DNA from: Lunularia cruciata
Taxonomy: Eukaryota; Streptophyta; Marchantiopsida; Lunulariales; Lunulariaceae
NCBI GenBank assembly: GCA_948567375.1
Contig: OX419762.1
Location: 55,843,034 to 55,907,033, forward strand
Length of the DNA: 64,000 nt
Reading direction: 5' to 3'
In this document: piece by piece, positions 11,559 through 21,589 of the stretch
How positions within the stretch are numbered: the first letter of the stretch is position 1
Layout of the letters: the number at the start of each line of letters is the position of its first letter
Program-made: the position numbers and the translations under genes
Notes under the pieces: generated by a model
Seen by the model: the letters and a program-made list of their open reading frames with translations, nothing else
What the model was told of the DNA's origin: nothing
The model's database searches: none

Positions 11559-14376
11559 ATGACTATCAATGTTGTCTTGACTGAAGGGAAAATTTTGAAA
11601 ATTTTAAATACAATCACTTTGGAGGAGTTGGCAGGATACACTGCACTATTTATATAATTCCAAGATGTATTCACCTTTCTATCAATCAAATGCCAGGTAT
11701 TCCACAAGAATTTGGAGAACACCGAATTGATCTGGTTGAAGGTGCAATTCTGGTTTGGCAAAGACAGTACCGCTTGAACCCAAAGTACTATCTCTTGGTA
11801 AAAGATGAAATCAACAAGTACTTAGGGGCCAAAAGAATCTTTCCTGTCTTAAGCGGTGAGTGGGTCTCCCTCATTTTCATTGTCCTGAAGAAGAAAATGG
11901 GGAAGATCCAAGTGTGCCAAGATTTCCGCAAGTTGAATGCAATCACAAGGAAGGATCATCATCCCTTGCCTTTTTTTGATACAATTTTGGACCAAGTAGC
12001 TAGTCACCCTTGTTATAGTTTTCTCAATGGATTTTGAGGATACAATCAAGTGTCCATCCAAGAAGAGGACAAGGATAAGACCACATTCACGACCAATTGG
12101 GGCACTTTTGCTTACAATCAATGCCTTTGAGTTGTGTAATGCTCCTGCTACTTTCCAACGGATGATGAATTCAATCTTCAAGGATTTCTTGTGCAAATTT
12201 GTGGAAGTTTTCATTAAGGATTTTTGTGTGTTTGGGCAAAGAGATGTACATTTGGATTACCTTTGCCAAAATTTTGAAAGGTGTCATTTTGCCGGTTTGT
12301 CATTACACCCAAAGAAATGCTTCTTCGCAATGAAGGAAGGAATTCTTCTAGGGCATTGGATGTCAAGCTGAGGTATTGAAGTTGCTGTCGAGAAGGTCAA
12401 AGTAATCTCATCTTTGGAATCCCCAAAGAACATCCGAGAGCTGAGAGCCTTCCTGGGACACATCAGATACTACAGACGCTTCATTTCAAACTAAATCCCT
12501 TACAAAGCTTCTGAAGAAATCCAAAGACTACCTATGGGAAGCAAATCAAGAAGAAGCTTTCTAGGTATTGAAGAAGAAACTAGTTGAAGCACCAGTCATG
12601 AGGACCCCAAATTGGGACATCCCTTTTCATGTATATGTGGACACTTCGTCCATGGCAATTGGATTTGTCTTGAGTTTGAAGGACGAGAAGAAGAAGGACT
12701 TCCCGGTTTATTATGCCAGCTGACAACTTTCAATTTCCAAAAAGAACTATTTGATGACTGAAAGAGAAGCACTCGAAATGGTGTATGTCTGCAAGAAATC
12801 GCCACTACTTGCTAGGATATGAGTTTGTCTTTTATATTGACCATTACGCATTGCAACATTTGGTCAAGAAGGCAGATTTTTCTAGGCAAATTGCAAGATG
12901 GATCTTGTTGTTACAAGAATTCACATATGTTGTACAAGTACGGAAGGAGGCTTTGCATTTGAATGCGGACTTCCTGTCCCGGTTAGAAACTCAAGACCAG
13001 GAATGGGAAATCAACAATTGGTTCCCTGATGAAGAATTATATCAATTAATAGTAGTGTGAAGTACAAGGTATGCAGCCGAATAGCATTATCTGCATACTC
13101 TCCATTCTCTTGAAGGGCTGGACCCGGAGCAGAGGGTAGTTTTTCTCAAGAAAATGGGTCCATATCAACTAAAACATAGCTTTTTATTCAAGATAGGCGA
13201 AGACGAAGTACTTTGGCGATGCTTGGAGTCATACAAAGTTGGAGGTGTAATTGAGTCTTTACACTTCAAAGCATCAAGAGGGACACTATGATCTGAAGAA
13301 TACACTAAAGAAGATTCTTTCTTTGGGTTATTGGTGGCCTATGATGTACAAAGATGTGCATGCCCATATCCGAAGCTGTGACGCTTGTTAGAGAATAGGG
13401 AAGCCGATGATTTCTTCTCAATGGCCTTTGGGACCAATTTTACCCTTGGCTCCATTTGAGAAATGGGGAATTGATTTTGTGGGTCCCATTCAACTAGTGA
13501 TCCAAGTCACAAGGAAGAGATACATCTTGGTATGCATTGACTATGCTACCAAGATGGTTGGAGCTGAAGCAACTCGTAGAGATGATGCAGAAACCATTGT
13601 GGATTTTCTCTTTTGAAACATCATCTCCCAATACAAATGTCCTCTAGAATTGGTCAATGAAAGAGGGACACATTTTTTTAACTCTAAGATGGAGGCGTTA
13701 ACAAAATACTTCCTGATTAACATCGGAAGTTGATTCCTTATAACCCAAAAGCAAATGGCTTAACGGAAAAGGTGAATGGGTTACTTTGCAAAATTCTGAA
13801 TAAGATGACTGTCAATTATGCCTATGACTGGGATACAAAATTACCAGCCGCATTGTGGGCATATTGAAAAAACAAAAATATTACAACCAAACAAACTCCA
13901 TACTTCTTGACATACGGTTTGCATCCCATACTACCAGTTGAATTTGAAGTACCAACATATCGGATTCTTTGCGAAGAACGATTGTTGGAGGAAGAAAGCC
14001 AAGATCTTCGTAACCATCAACTGATGTGGTTATAAGAGAAAAGAGACAATGCAATGAAAACCATAAAAGAAGTACAAGAGCAGAGGAAATTCAGGCACAA
14101 TAAGCACATCGAGCCTATGATTGTTCACAAAGAAGATTTGGTTTTATTATACAACAATCGCCAAATATTTTTTCCATGCAAGCTGCATTTGAGATGGATG
14201 GGGCCTTATTGAGTTCTTCATCTTTATGAAAATGGGTCCATTCAACCTGGAAGGCAATCCTTTTCACACTTGAGTAAACGGGTGGAGTGTTTGGAGATAT
14301 TGGACCATAGACTCGGAATTATTTAAGACACCCAAAGTCTATGTTCACCGAGACGCTCACATATGAGGGAAGGGTA
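11559..14376 (+). pseudogene. RLG-2 element B2: decayed RT, RNase H and integrase
   Basis: This internal region is only 2.8 kb. It starts at the linker just before RT (LTEGKILKI) directly after the LTR end, with no primer-binding site, gag or protease. RT is recognisable from LGAKRIFPVLSGEWVS through the NAPATFQ region to an active site decayed to FIKDF. RNase H has YVDTSSMAIG and HLNADFLSR. The integrase core has CIDYATK and a decayed NPKANGLTEK. Many stops and shifts are present (12036, about 12368, 12485, 12720, 13060, 13615, 13865). It is clearly the same family as B1. The missing 5' half most likely reflects a deletion whose left edge is the LTR terminus. Confidence 0.85.
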
Positions 14377-15089
14377 TATGGTACCCAAATTTTTGTTTTT
14401 TCTCAATTTTGAAGAAGAAGTATACAAAGAAGTCGAATTGCACGTGTATGGCTGAAGAAGGCAAAGAAAAGTGTCCTTGGGATGTAACCCAAGGTAACGT
14501 GAGTTCAAGTCATAAGGCAAGGTACTCTGAATTGCCCTATCAGCATACAACCCAAAGTAAGGAGTCTTTGTATCGGGGGTGCTCAACCCGAGGCAAGGAT
14601 AGTGTAACAAATTTCCTTTGGAACGAGACCTTCAAGAAGGTACCATTCAAAAATGGCGGTCATACACGTGAAGGACACTTGACAGTGATAGGAGCATGCA
14701 GGAGGTGTGATTTCTTGGTAGAAACTGGAATTGAAGAAAGACGTAGAAGGCGCAACTCTATAAAAATTGGGCTAAAGACAAAGTGATGACAAGCAATTTC
14801 CCATGGCCATTAAGAAGTCGTCCTGTAAGAGATTGTGGGAAGGGAAGTGTAGTCGAAGACACGCTGGTGTGTCAAGAGGATGTCAAGAGAGTTAATTTGG
14901 GAATTAGTAGGAAGAATAGTCCCCAGCTTAGAGTGGAAGAGAGAAAGATGGGAGGTAGGAAGAAGAACTCCAAATTTGTAGTGAGAAATCATGCAATTTA
15001 GAGGTTAGATGTGATTGCAAGAATTGACATCTTGAGCAGGCTTTAGATCACATTCTTGGCATGGAACTAGAATGTTAGCTTTCTAGGTT

Positions 15090-17370
15090 TCATGATTGAG
15101 ATCATCGAGAGTAAGTGTCCCGATGACTCTGAGGAAGAAGGGAAAAGAGGAAATCCGGCTTGATAGACAGAGTAGGATTGGAGGTTAGTACTCGGGAGAG
15201 AAGTAGGCATAGAGCATGGGACCACGTTCTTGGGGAAGGGAGAAGTAGCCAAAGAAACCCAAGAAGTGAGAGATGCCTTCTCTTTGAAGCACACAAAGAA
15301 TGGCTACAAAGTGGAGAGCTATAAGGATCATGTCAAGAGAGGGATTGTTAGTGCTCTAACGGCAATCTTGACACCGGAGAGAATGATTTATGTGATGAAG
15401 CACCAAGCGGTGTTCTTCCATAAGATGTTTGTAAGAGAGCCAATTAACTAGGCAAAGTGTCTTCATGGGAGGACAAGACAGATGGTGTGGAATTTGTGGG
15501 ACAAGTTGCCTCCACATTACATTGTGCCGTTTGCAGCCCATTTCTATCTGGGGCTGAACTTGCTCAATGCAGGGGAGTGAAATAAGATGGTGTCTCATTT
15601 CCATCACGACTTAAGAAGAGATGTAGATGTGGAGGAGCAGCAATACATTCTTTAGATCAAGAGCAGTGATGAGTACTACGCACAGATGGGGCAGAGTGTG
15701 CAGTTGGAAGTGAGCACTCCGAAGTCAAAGAAGAGGAGTTGACAAGGAGAATAAGAAGTAGAGAAAGCAAGATCTTGGAAGGCTAGAAGGGTAAACCCAA
15801 GGAAAGAGCTGGTGGTAATTGCGTCGTCGGAAGAAGAGTTGGAAGGAGAAGTTGAGTGCAAGTCCAAAGACTCGGAGAGGGAGGAAGAACCTGAGTTCAT
15901 GCTGCAGAGTGGAGACACAAGTAGTGAAAGCAATGATGGAGTGGAGATGAAATTGGTACCCAAAGAGGAGGAAGCCAAGATGGAGACGGAGGAGAAAGGT
16001 AACTTGAAATTGGAAGATGAAGTTCCAGAACAAGAGGACAAAAGAGTTAAATTCAAAGGGGAGTTTGTTCCAGACGTAAGGCAAAGTATGGACCGGGGCT
16101 CAGTAAGGTAAGAGAAGAGGAGGATGGAATTTTGGGGAGCAAAGAATCCATTCCTATAAGGCAATTGTGGCTTAGAAGGCGAGTGTTGAGTGAGGAGGAG
16201 GTGAAGAAGGAGACAAGTCCGTGAGTCAAAATGAATGCGAGTGAAGGAGTAAAGTATTTGCGGGAGGTTGTGTGCCTGTTGTTGGTGAAGTTAGCACACA
16301 AGAAGAAGGAGATGCAATTGAAGTGTCTAGAGATGAAGACTATATTGAAGGTTTTAGCTCAATTAGAAGAAGAGAACTTGGAGTTAAAGAAGAGTATAAT
16401 CTGAGGTGAGGAGGAAAAGGAAGTACTACAAGTAGATGTAGTAGTACAGAATCAAGTGACCAAGAACTTGAAGAGAGAAGCGAGGAGTAGAGAAGGACTC
16501 GTAGAGCAGAGTGACATAGCGAGGGAAAGGCAAGTAGCTGAGTATGAAATCTTGAAGCAGCAGTTTGCTGATTTGAGATTAGAATTATCCATGCTATTGC
16601 AAGAGTAGTAGAGAAGGAGCAAGAGCTTGATAGAATGATGGAGAGTGTAGAAGAGAAGAAGCAGCTCTAGCAAAGAGAGTTGATAGTGAGATATTGAGAG
16701 GAAGAAAGGTTGAGAGAGTTACTTCGCAATTTGGAGTAGAAGATTATGAAGAAGGAGAAGGAGAAGGAGATTGTGAAAGCCAAGTTCAAAGCGGAATTGG
16801 CAATGTACAGAGAAGATTGGCTTGCAGATTGAGAACGGGAGAGAAGAATGAGATTGGAGCCATTGAAGGAGATTGTGATCAAGATGAATGTGATGCTGAG
16901 TACAGAAGCCAGCATGCGAATAGAAGAAACAAGACTGCATGAGTTGAAGTTGTTGGTGCAGGAGACAAGGAGGAGAAATATGAAGGATAAAGATTTGAAT
17001 GCTTTACTTATCAGTCTCAGAACTTGTGTAGATAGAAAGATATTGGAAGTAGAACACAATATCACAACTAGATTAGACTTAGTGAAATTAGAGATAGATT
17101 AACTTCAGAAGGATGTAAGAACAAAACCTGAAGTAGATAACATAGGAGTGCATATGACTTTAGAGTTACCATTGGAGATGTTAAAGAAGAGTGGGTCGGG
17201 AGATAATGGTTGAGATGGATTACCCACTAGTGGAATTGCATATCAAGAAGGAGAGATGTTATAATTAGTAGAAGATTTAGTAGTTGTGAAACCCAAGGAC
17301 AAAGTAGTAGTGAGTGAAGTTACTTTGGGATTGAAAGCCAAGGAAGAAGTAGACATAAGATTGGATTAGT
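15090..17370 (+). pseudogene. ORF carried inside RLG-2 LTR2 (second copy)
   Basis: Same unknown protein as in LTR1. The N-terminal part is better preserved here: VKRGIVSALTAILTPERM, then HQAVFFHKMFVREPIN, then LPPHYIVPFAAHFYLGLNLL. The Glu-rich linker follows (about 15800-16110), then the coiled coil (about 16400-17100) with RLEPLKEIVIKMNVMLSTEA. Stops after REPIN, at about 15577, 15741 and many later points show it is dead. Comparison with LTR1 shows one-base shifts in different places in each copy, so the ancestral LTR very likely had one long frame. Confidence 0.6.
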
Positions 17371-17484
17371 AACAGATTTTGAGATTTGACGAGCCAGATA
17401 TGAAGAGATGCATTGCCATTTTGGATCTATAGGTAGGAAGAGTTGTTAGGAATGGTATAGTTGTTAGAACTATCATTTGCTTCA

Positions 17485-17493
17485 CTATTTAAG
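17485..17493 (+). promoter_or_regulatory. TATA-like box of RLG-2 LTR2
   Basis: ctatttaag lies downstream of the LTR ORF and about 670 bp before the LTR end, in the same place as the motif in the other two LTR copies. This places the ORF in U3. Confidence 0.55.
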
Positions 17494-18156
17494 AGTGGCA
17501 TTCGCAGGAAAACGTTATTCAGTGTTCATTATTTCTAAGAATAGATAAAGCAAAGTGATGTGAAGTAGTGCTTGTTGCTTGAGCATGATTTCGAGTATCA
17601 ACTTTGTGTTTGTGTTTGTGAGTGTGTGGAGAATTTTGAAGTGCAAATCAGTGTGTTTGTTGGATTTGGTAGCCTTGATCTTCATTATGTGTGTTTGATC
17701 CTGAGTGAAGTGAAATCGGAGCAATGTCTTGACAGATCTAAGAGGAATTGTAGTGTTGGTAGTATTCTGCATTTGTGAGTGCAGCATGAATTTGATATGA
17801 AGCAATTTTGATCGAGGAAGTTGTGCCTTCAATGGAGGGGTAGAACACAATTCTAAGGCAAAGTCATTTTGCAGTGAAGTGCTATTTTTGGGAGAGCCTG
17901 AATCATCACAATCAAGATTGTTTGGAAAGAATTGATGGAGTTGTGATTAAGAAGTGTTAATTTGTGATAAGACTTCGAATCAGTGCTTGTTACTCTCTTT
18001 TGGGTGTGGTTTCTACCTAAGAGATTAAAGACGCAACCAGGAAGAACTACACTGTTATTATTTGCTTCATATATGGACATTTCTGACTTGTATCTCTACA
18101 GGAACAAACTTTACTTACCTGATTACCACAAAAGTGATATTTTTCGGGTTGTCACA

Positions 18157-18208
18157 AATACTAAGCTAAATATCACAATACCACACACATGCACAAATGG
18201 GTGTTACA
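18157..18208 (-). mobile_element. 51-bp remnant of an RLG-1 LTR end
   Basis: Matches the outer end of the RLG-1 LTR (compare 2644-2695): aagctaaatatcacaata ... gtgttaca. Its inner edge abuts the RLG-2 LTR2 terminus exactly and its outer edge is the true LTR terminus. Either RLG-2 inserted into an RLG-1 LTR here, or a deletion joined the two. Confidence 0.75.
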
Positions 18209-18720
18209 ATACATCATACCATTTTTGTAGAAAGGTATTGAAAGAAGTTGATGTTGGGATCATATGTTGTTGTTTGACTTTTGCAACAATGTTTTTGTTA
18301 ATATGCCAATAGGAAATGATTGTCTTGGTTTTAGGGAAATTGGAGTTGATAGTATTGATCAATGCAAGTTTGTTATCTATCTCAAAGAAATTGTTGCGAG
18401 GCAATGTTAAGATGTTTAAAGTTTTTCCATAGCTCAACCATTGCCCATGAGTAGTACACTTGTGTCTTATTGCACATGAATGAGTAGCACAAGGTAAAGG
18501 TTTGATTAGTTGCAACAACATCAATAACATGCAACAAGGGCATACCAAATCAATCTGTCTTGTATGTTGAATCAAGCAACCAGATCTTGTTGGCACTGTA
18601 CTAGCAACAAATCTGCAAAGCCTTATTGGGTGCAACAAGAAGATGAGTAAGAGTGTTGTCCAATCTAGATTTGTAGGCATGAGCAATATTTTTAGTTGCA
18701 AGGGAATCTATTAGTGTTTC
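18209..18720 (-). pseudogene. MULE/FAR1-type transposase fragment
   Basis: On the minus strand this encodes the core of a Mutator-like (MULE) transposase, the domain also found in FAR1/FHY3 proteins. The first catalytic region reads LLDSTYKTD-x-FGMPLLHV with a stop at x. It is followed by TNQTFTLCYSFM and YYSWAMVELW, and after a frameshift by ALINTINSNFP and the typical SYWHINKNIVAKVKQQ. The usual D-R-E before ALINTI is degraded. No terminal inverted repeats were seen, so this is a fragment. MULE against domesticated FAR1-like gene cannot be decided from the piece. Confidence 0.7.
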
Positions 18721-18981
18721 CAAGGAGGTCCTTCCATCCAATAGCACTCTCCTTTGGTTGGATTTTAAGTTTTATATGTCTTCCCAAGTAACAACACACC
18801 CAAGGTTGGAGTGTTATAGAGAGCTTCATATTATGCATGGTTGAATACACATTTGTGTCATGTGTGCCATAATTTCATGCTCACATGAACACAATGCTCT
18901 ACCTCTTGGGTATGCTAATCAATTTCCTGTATTGTGGTTGTGTGCTCCTTTCAACACGTTGATAGATCAGCTTTCACCTTC
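18721..18981. other. Unassigned stretch between MULE fragment and solo LTR
   Basis: No feature recognised. It may be the 5' continuation of the transposase fragment, but no conserved motif is visible. Confidence 0.4.
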
Positions 18982-18986
18982 ACATT

Positions 18987-20819
18987 TGTGACAACCCGGC
19001 AAATATCACTTTTGCGGTAATCGAGTCTGTAAAATTTGTTCCCGCAAAGATACTATCCAAAGTTGGTCAAATACAAAGTCAAAGGTCACAATTGAAGTTC
19101 TTCTTAATGTCTTCTTTAATCTCTCAGGTAGAAACTACACCCAAAAGAGAGTAACAAGCTCACAATCTTGACAACTTGTCACAAATACACACATAATCAC
19201 ATCATAGCAAATTTTGTCCAAAAAACTCTTGAGTGTGATGATTTAGATTCCAAAGATGGCACTTCATTGCGAAGATTGATTTCACCTCAGAATTGTATTC
19301 CACCCCTCCACTAAAGGTACAACTTCTTCAATTGAAATTGCTTCACATCAACTTTGTGCTGCATTCACCAATGCAGAATACTACCAACACTACAATTCCT
19401 CTCAGACCTGTCAAGGCATTGCTCCGATGCACTTCACTCAAGATCAAACACACAGAATGAAGATCAAGGCTGCAGATTCCAACATCCACAGGCACACTGA
19501 CTTGCTCTTTGGAATTCTCCACACACTCACAACTACAAATACGAAATTGACAATCGGAATTAAGCTTAAGCGACGAGTACTGAGAACAGCACTTCACTTT
19601 ATCTATCTTCAGAAGTTTGAATACTGAACAATATGAAACTGCAAATGCTCCCCTTAAATACTGAAGCAAACGGTAGTTCTTCCTAGCTATGCACCGCTTC
19701 CTAACATCTTTTCCTACCTGCAGATCCCAATTGACAATCTATCTCTTCATATCTACCTCTTCTTATCTCAAAATTGATACTTATCCCGATCCGATGTCTA
19801 CCTCATCATCGGCTTCCAAACCCAATGATCTTCCTACTATTTCTCCTTCTGTGGGTTAGCTAATTCTACCAATTCCTTCACTAATTCTACTACTTCTACA
19901 CTAGGAACTACAATTGCACTAAGGAGTGATTTATCTAACTCTCTATCTCTTGACCCACTCTTCTCTAATGTGTCAGTTAGTAAGTCCGATGACACCTGAA
20001 TTCCTACTTTTGCAACATTGGGTCTAATTACAATCAATTCCTTTGCTAGTTCTACTATATCCTCATCACAAATTGTAATTGAAAGCATGGATACACTATC
20101 TACGCCTTCAATTTGTAACCCACTTTCCCCCAATCACTCATGTTACTGACCCATATACACTAACAATCTAATCTTGCACTTTGGCTTTATTCACTAGTGC
20201 TACTTCTCCTTCAATTCCTGTTCCATCTTCAATTGGAACTGAAATTGAAGTCATGGGTATCCTTACTATCTATTCTTTCTCTATCCTAACTTGCTCTAAT
20301 GTCTCTGGCAAGATTCCCGAAGTCATCTTTGTTGCACTCCGAGGTCCAACTATCTCATATACAGTCATCTTTGTCTTGAGGCAAAAAAGCTTCTAACCCG
20401 AAGCTGTGTAAGTCCGAAGTCCGAAGATGCCAATTTGAAGACACTAAACTACTTTGTACAGTTACCAAAACTTCAAATACTTGTAACTTCTTCTATAGAC
20501 CTCTAAAATTTGCAATTTTGGTAGCAACGGAAAGCACTGAACGAGAAGTTTCCAACGAGATATAGCACGCTTGATTTGGACTTGTGGACATTGAGATATA
20601 GCTCCCACAAGAATCTCAACCTGTAACTTCCATTCCTCCTTTGGGTCTACACTCTTTTAATCCTGGTTGAGTCTGTCTTCATTTGACACAAAGTCGACTT
20701 CCTCGGCCTTGATCAAAATACAAATTTCTTCTCATTTCTTCTCCATTTTGTTTCAATTTGGTTTCAGCAAGGCACTTCTTCTTCAAAACTCGTCCAAAAT
20801 GAAAAATGTTGGTACCACA
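18987..20819 (-). mobile_element. RLG-2 solo LTR with 5-bp target-site duplication
   Basis: Read on the minus strand it opens TGTGGTACCAACATTTTTC and closes GGGTTGTCACA, matching both ends of the 3.78-kb LTRs. It is flanked by ACATT at 18982-18986 and ACATT at 20820-20824, a perfect duplication. At 1,833 bp it is about half the length of LTR1/LTR2, so most of the U3 ORF is deleted or was never present in this subfamily. It keeps TATTTAAGGG (19660-19651) and the C-terminal ORF segment. No internal region is attached, so it formed by LTR-LTR recombination. Confidence 0.9.
19800..20160 (-). pseudogene. C-terminal part of the LTR ORF within the solo LTR
   Basis: The minus strand reads VGIQVSSDLLTDTLEKSGSR and RDRELDKSLLSAIV, matching VGVQMSSELEMETLEKSGSR-type sequence in LTR1. 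SLGLEADDEVDIGSG matches the LTR1 C-terminus GLGLKADEKVDTRLD after a shift. The level of match in a diverged, structurally different LTR suggests the C-terminal part was once translated. Confidence 0.55.
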
Positions 20820-20824
20820 ACATT

Positions 20825-21298
20825 CTACATAGAAGCAGAATGGACAATCTATCTTTGTTGAAGTTCTGTGTTGAGATCCACCTTCTTTTAGAGTGTGCTT
20901 GCCTCAATGTCCACATATTTGTGTCCGACCTTTGACATGCATGCCTTTTTTATTACCAAGAGTATGTGATAGGAGGATAGTGACTAATAAACCCTCTACA
21001 TGGGCAGGGTCCTATATGGCACCCCAAGGTAGCATCCCAAGAGGGATACAAAGCAGCTGGTGGTGGAGCAAGAGACATGTTGAATGGCAATGAGAAGTGC
21101 AAGAAAGAAAGACTTTATGGAAGTAGAAAAGCAAGAGCGTAAAAGTAGGTGTAGGAGCAAGAGAAAACAAATGCAAGAGCACAGAACTCCGGTGTACTAT
21201 AATTTAAGGATTCCACAAAAGGAAAGTGAATTACACTTAAAAGTGATTATATGTATCAATTCCCTAAGAACTATTTTGAATATACTTTAAAAGAAAGA
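20825..21298. other. Unassigned stretch
   Basis: No gene, repeat or domain recognised on either strand. Short open frames (20893-21093, 21084-21290) show no known motif. Confidence 0.4.
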
Positions 21299-21400
21299 AA
21301 AGGTGACCGCATAGAAAATGAAGGATGGGAAGACCTCATCAAGCCGTACAAGGGAGAGATGAAAAAGGTAAAATGGGACTAAGCTCCAATAGAGTCTATA
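21299..21400 (-). repeat. Dispersed tail repeat, copy 1
   Basis: Contains aggtgaccgcatagaaaatg, then aaggatgggaaga, cctcatcaagccgtacaagg and aagctccaatagagt. It lies just 3' of the minus-strand non-LTR element at 21590-24480, so in that orientation it looks like the element's 3' UTR end. Related copies: 25164-25270, 28377-28475, 39402-39499, 42666-42715 and 44117-44186. Confidence 0.7.
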
Positions 21401-21589
21401 TGAGAAATCTGCCCTACCACACCTAAGATATCCAAGTTATGCAAGTCGTATGGTCTACAAACAATTGGAGCATCCAAAGAAATATCACCTAATGTGATTG
21501 CTCTCTTATGGATTGCACCAGCCATTGTCCTCTATAGAGCAATGGACACATGCTATCTAAAATATGCTAGAAAGTGAGAGTGGTACCCC

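Larger units (their letters stand above)
14377..18156 (+). mobile_element. RLG-2 LTR2, about 3.78 kb
   Basis: Begins at the decayed TATGGTACCC after a polypurine tract and ends GTTGTCACA at 18156. It is collinear with LTR1 including the internal ORF, at nearly identical length (3,780 against 3,784 bp). Numerous substitutions separate the two, so the insertion is old. Directly after its end lies a scrap of RLG-1 LTR, not a unique flank, so no target duplication can be read. Confidence 0.87.
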
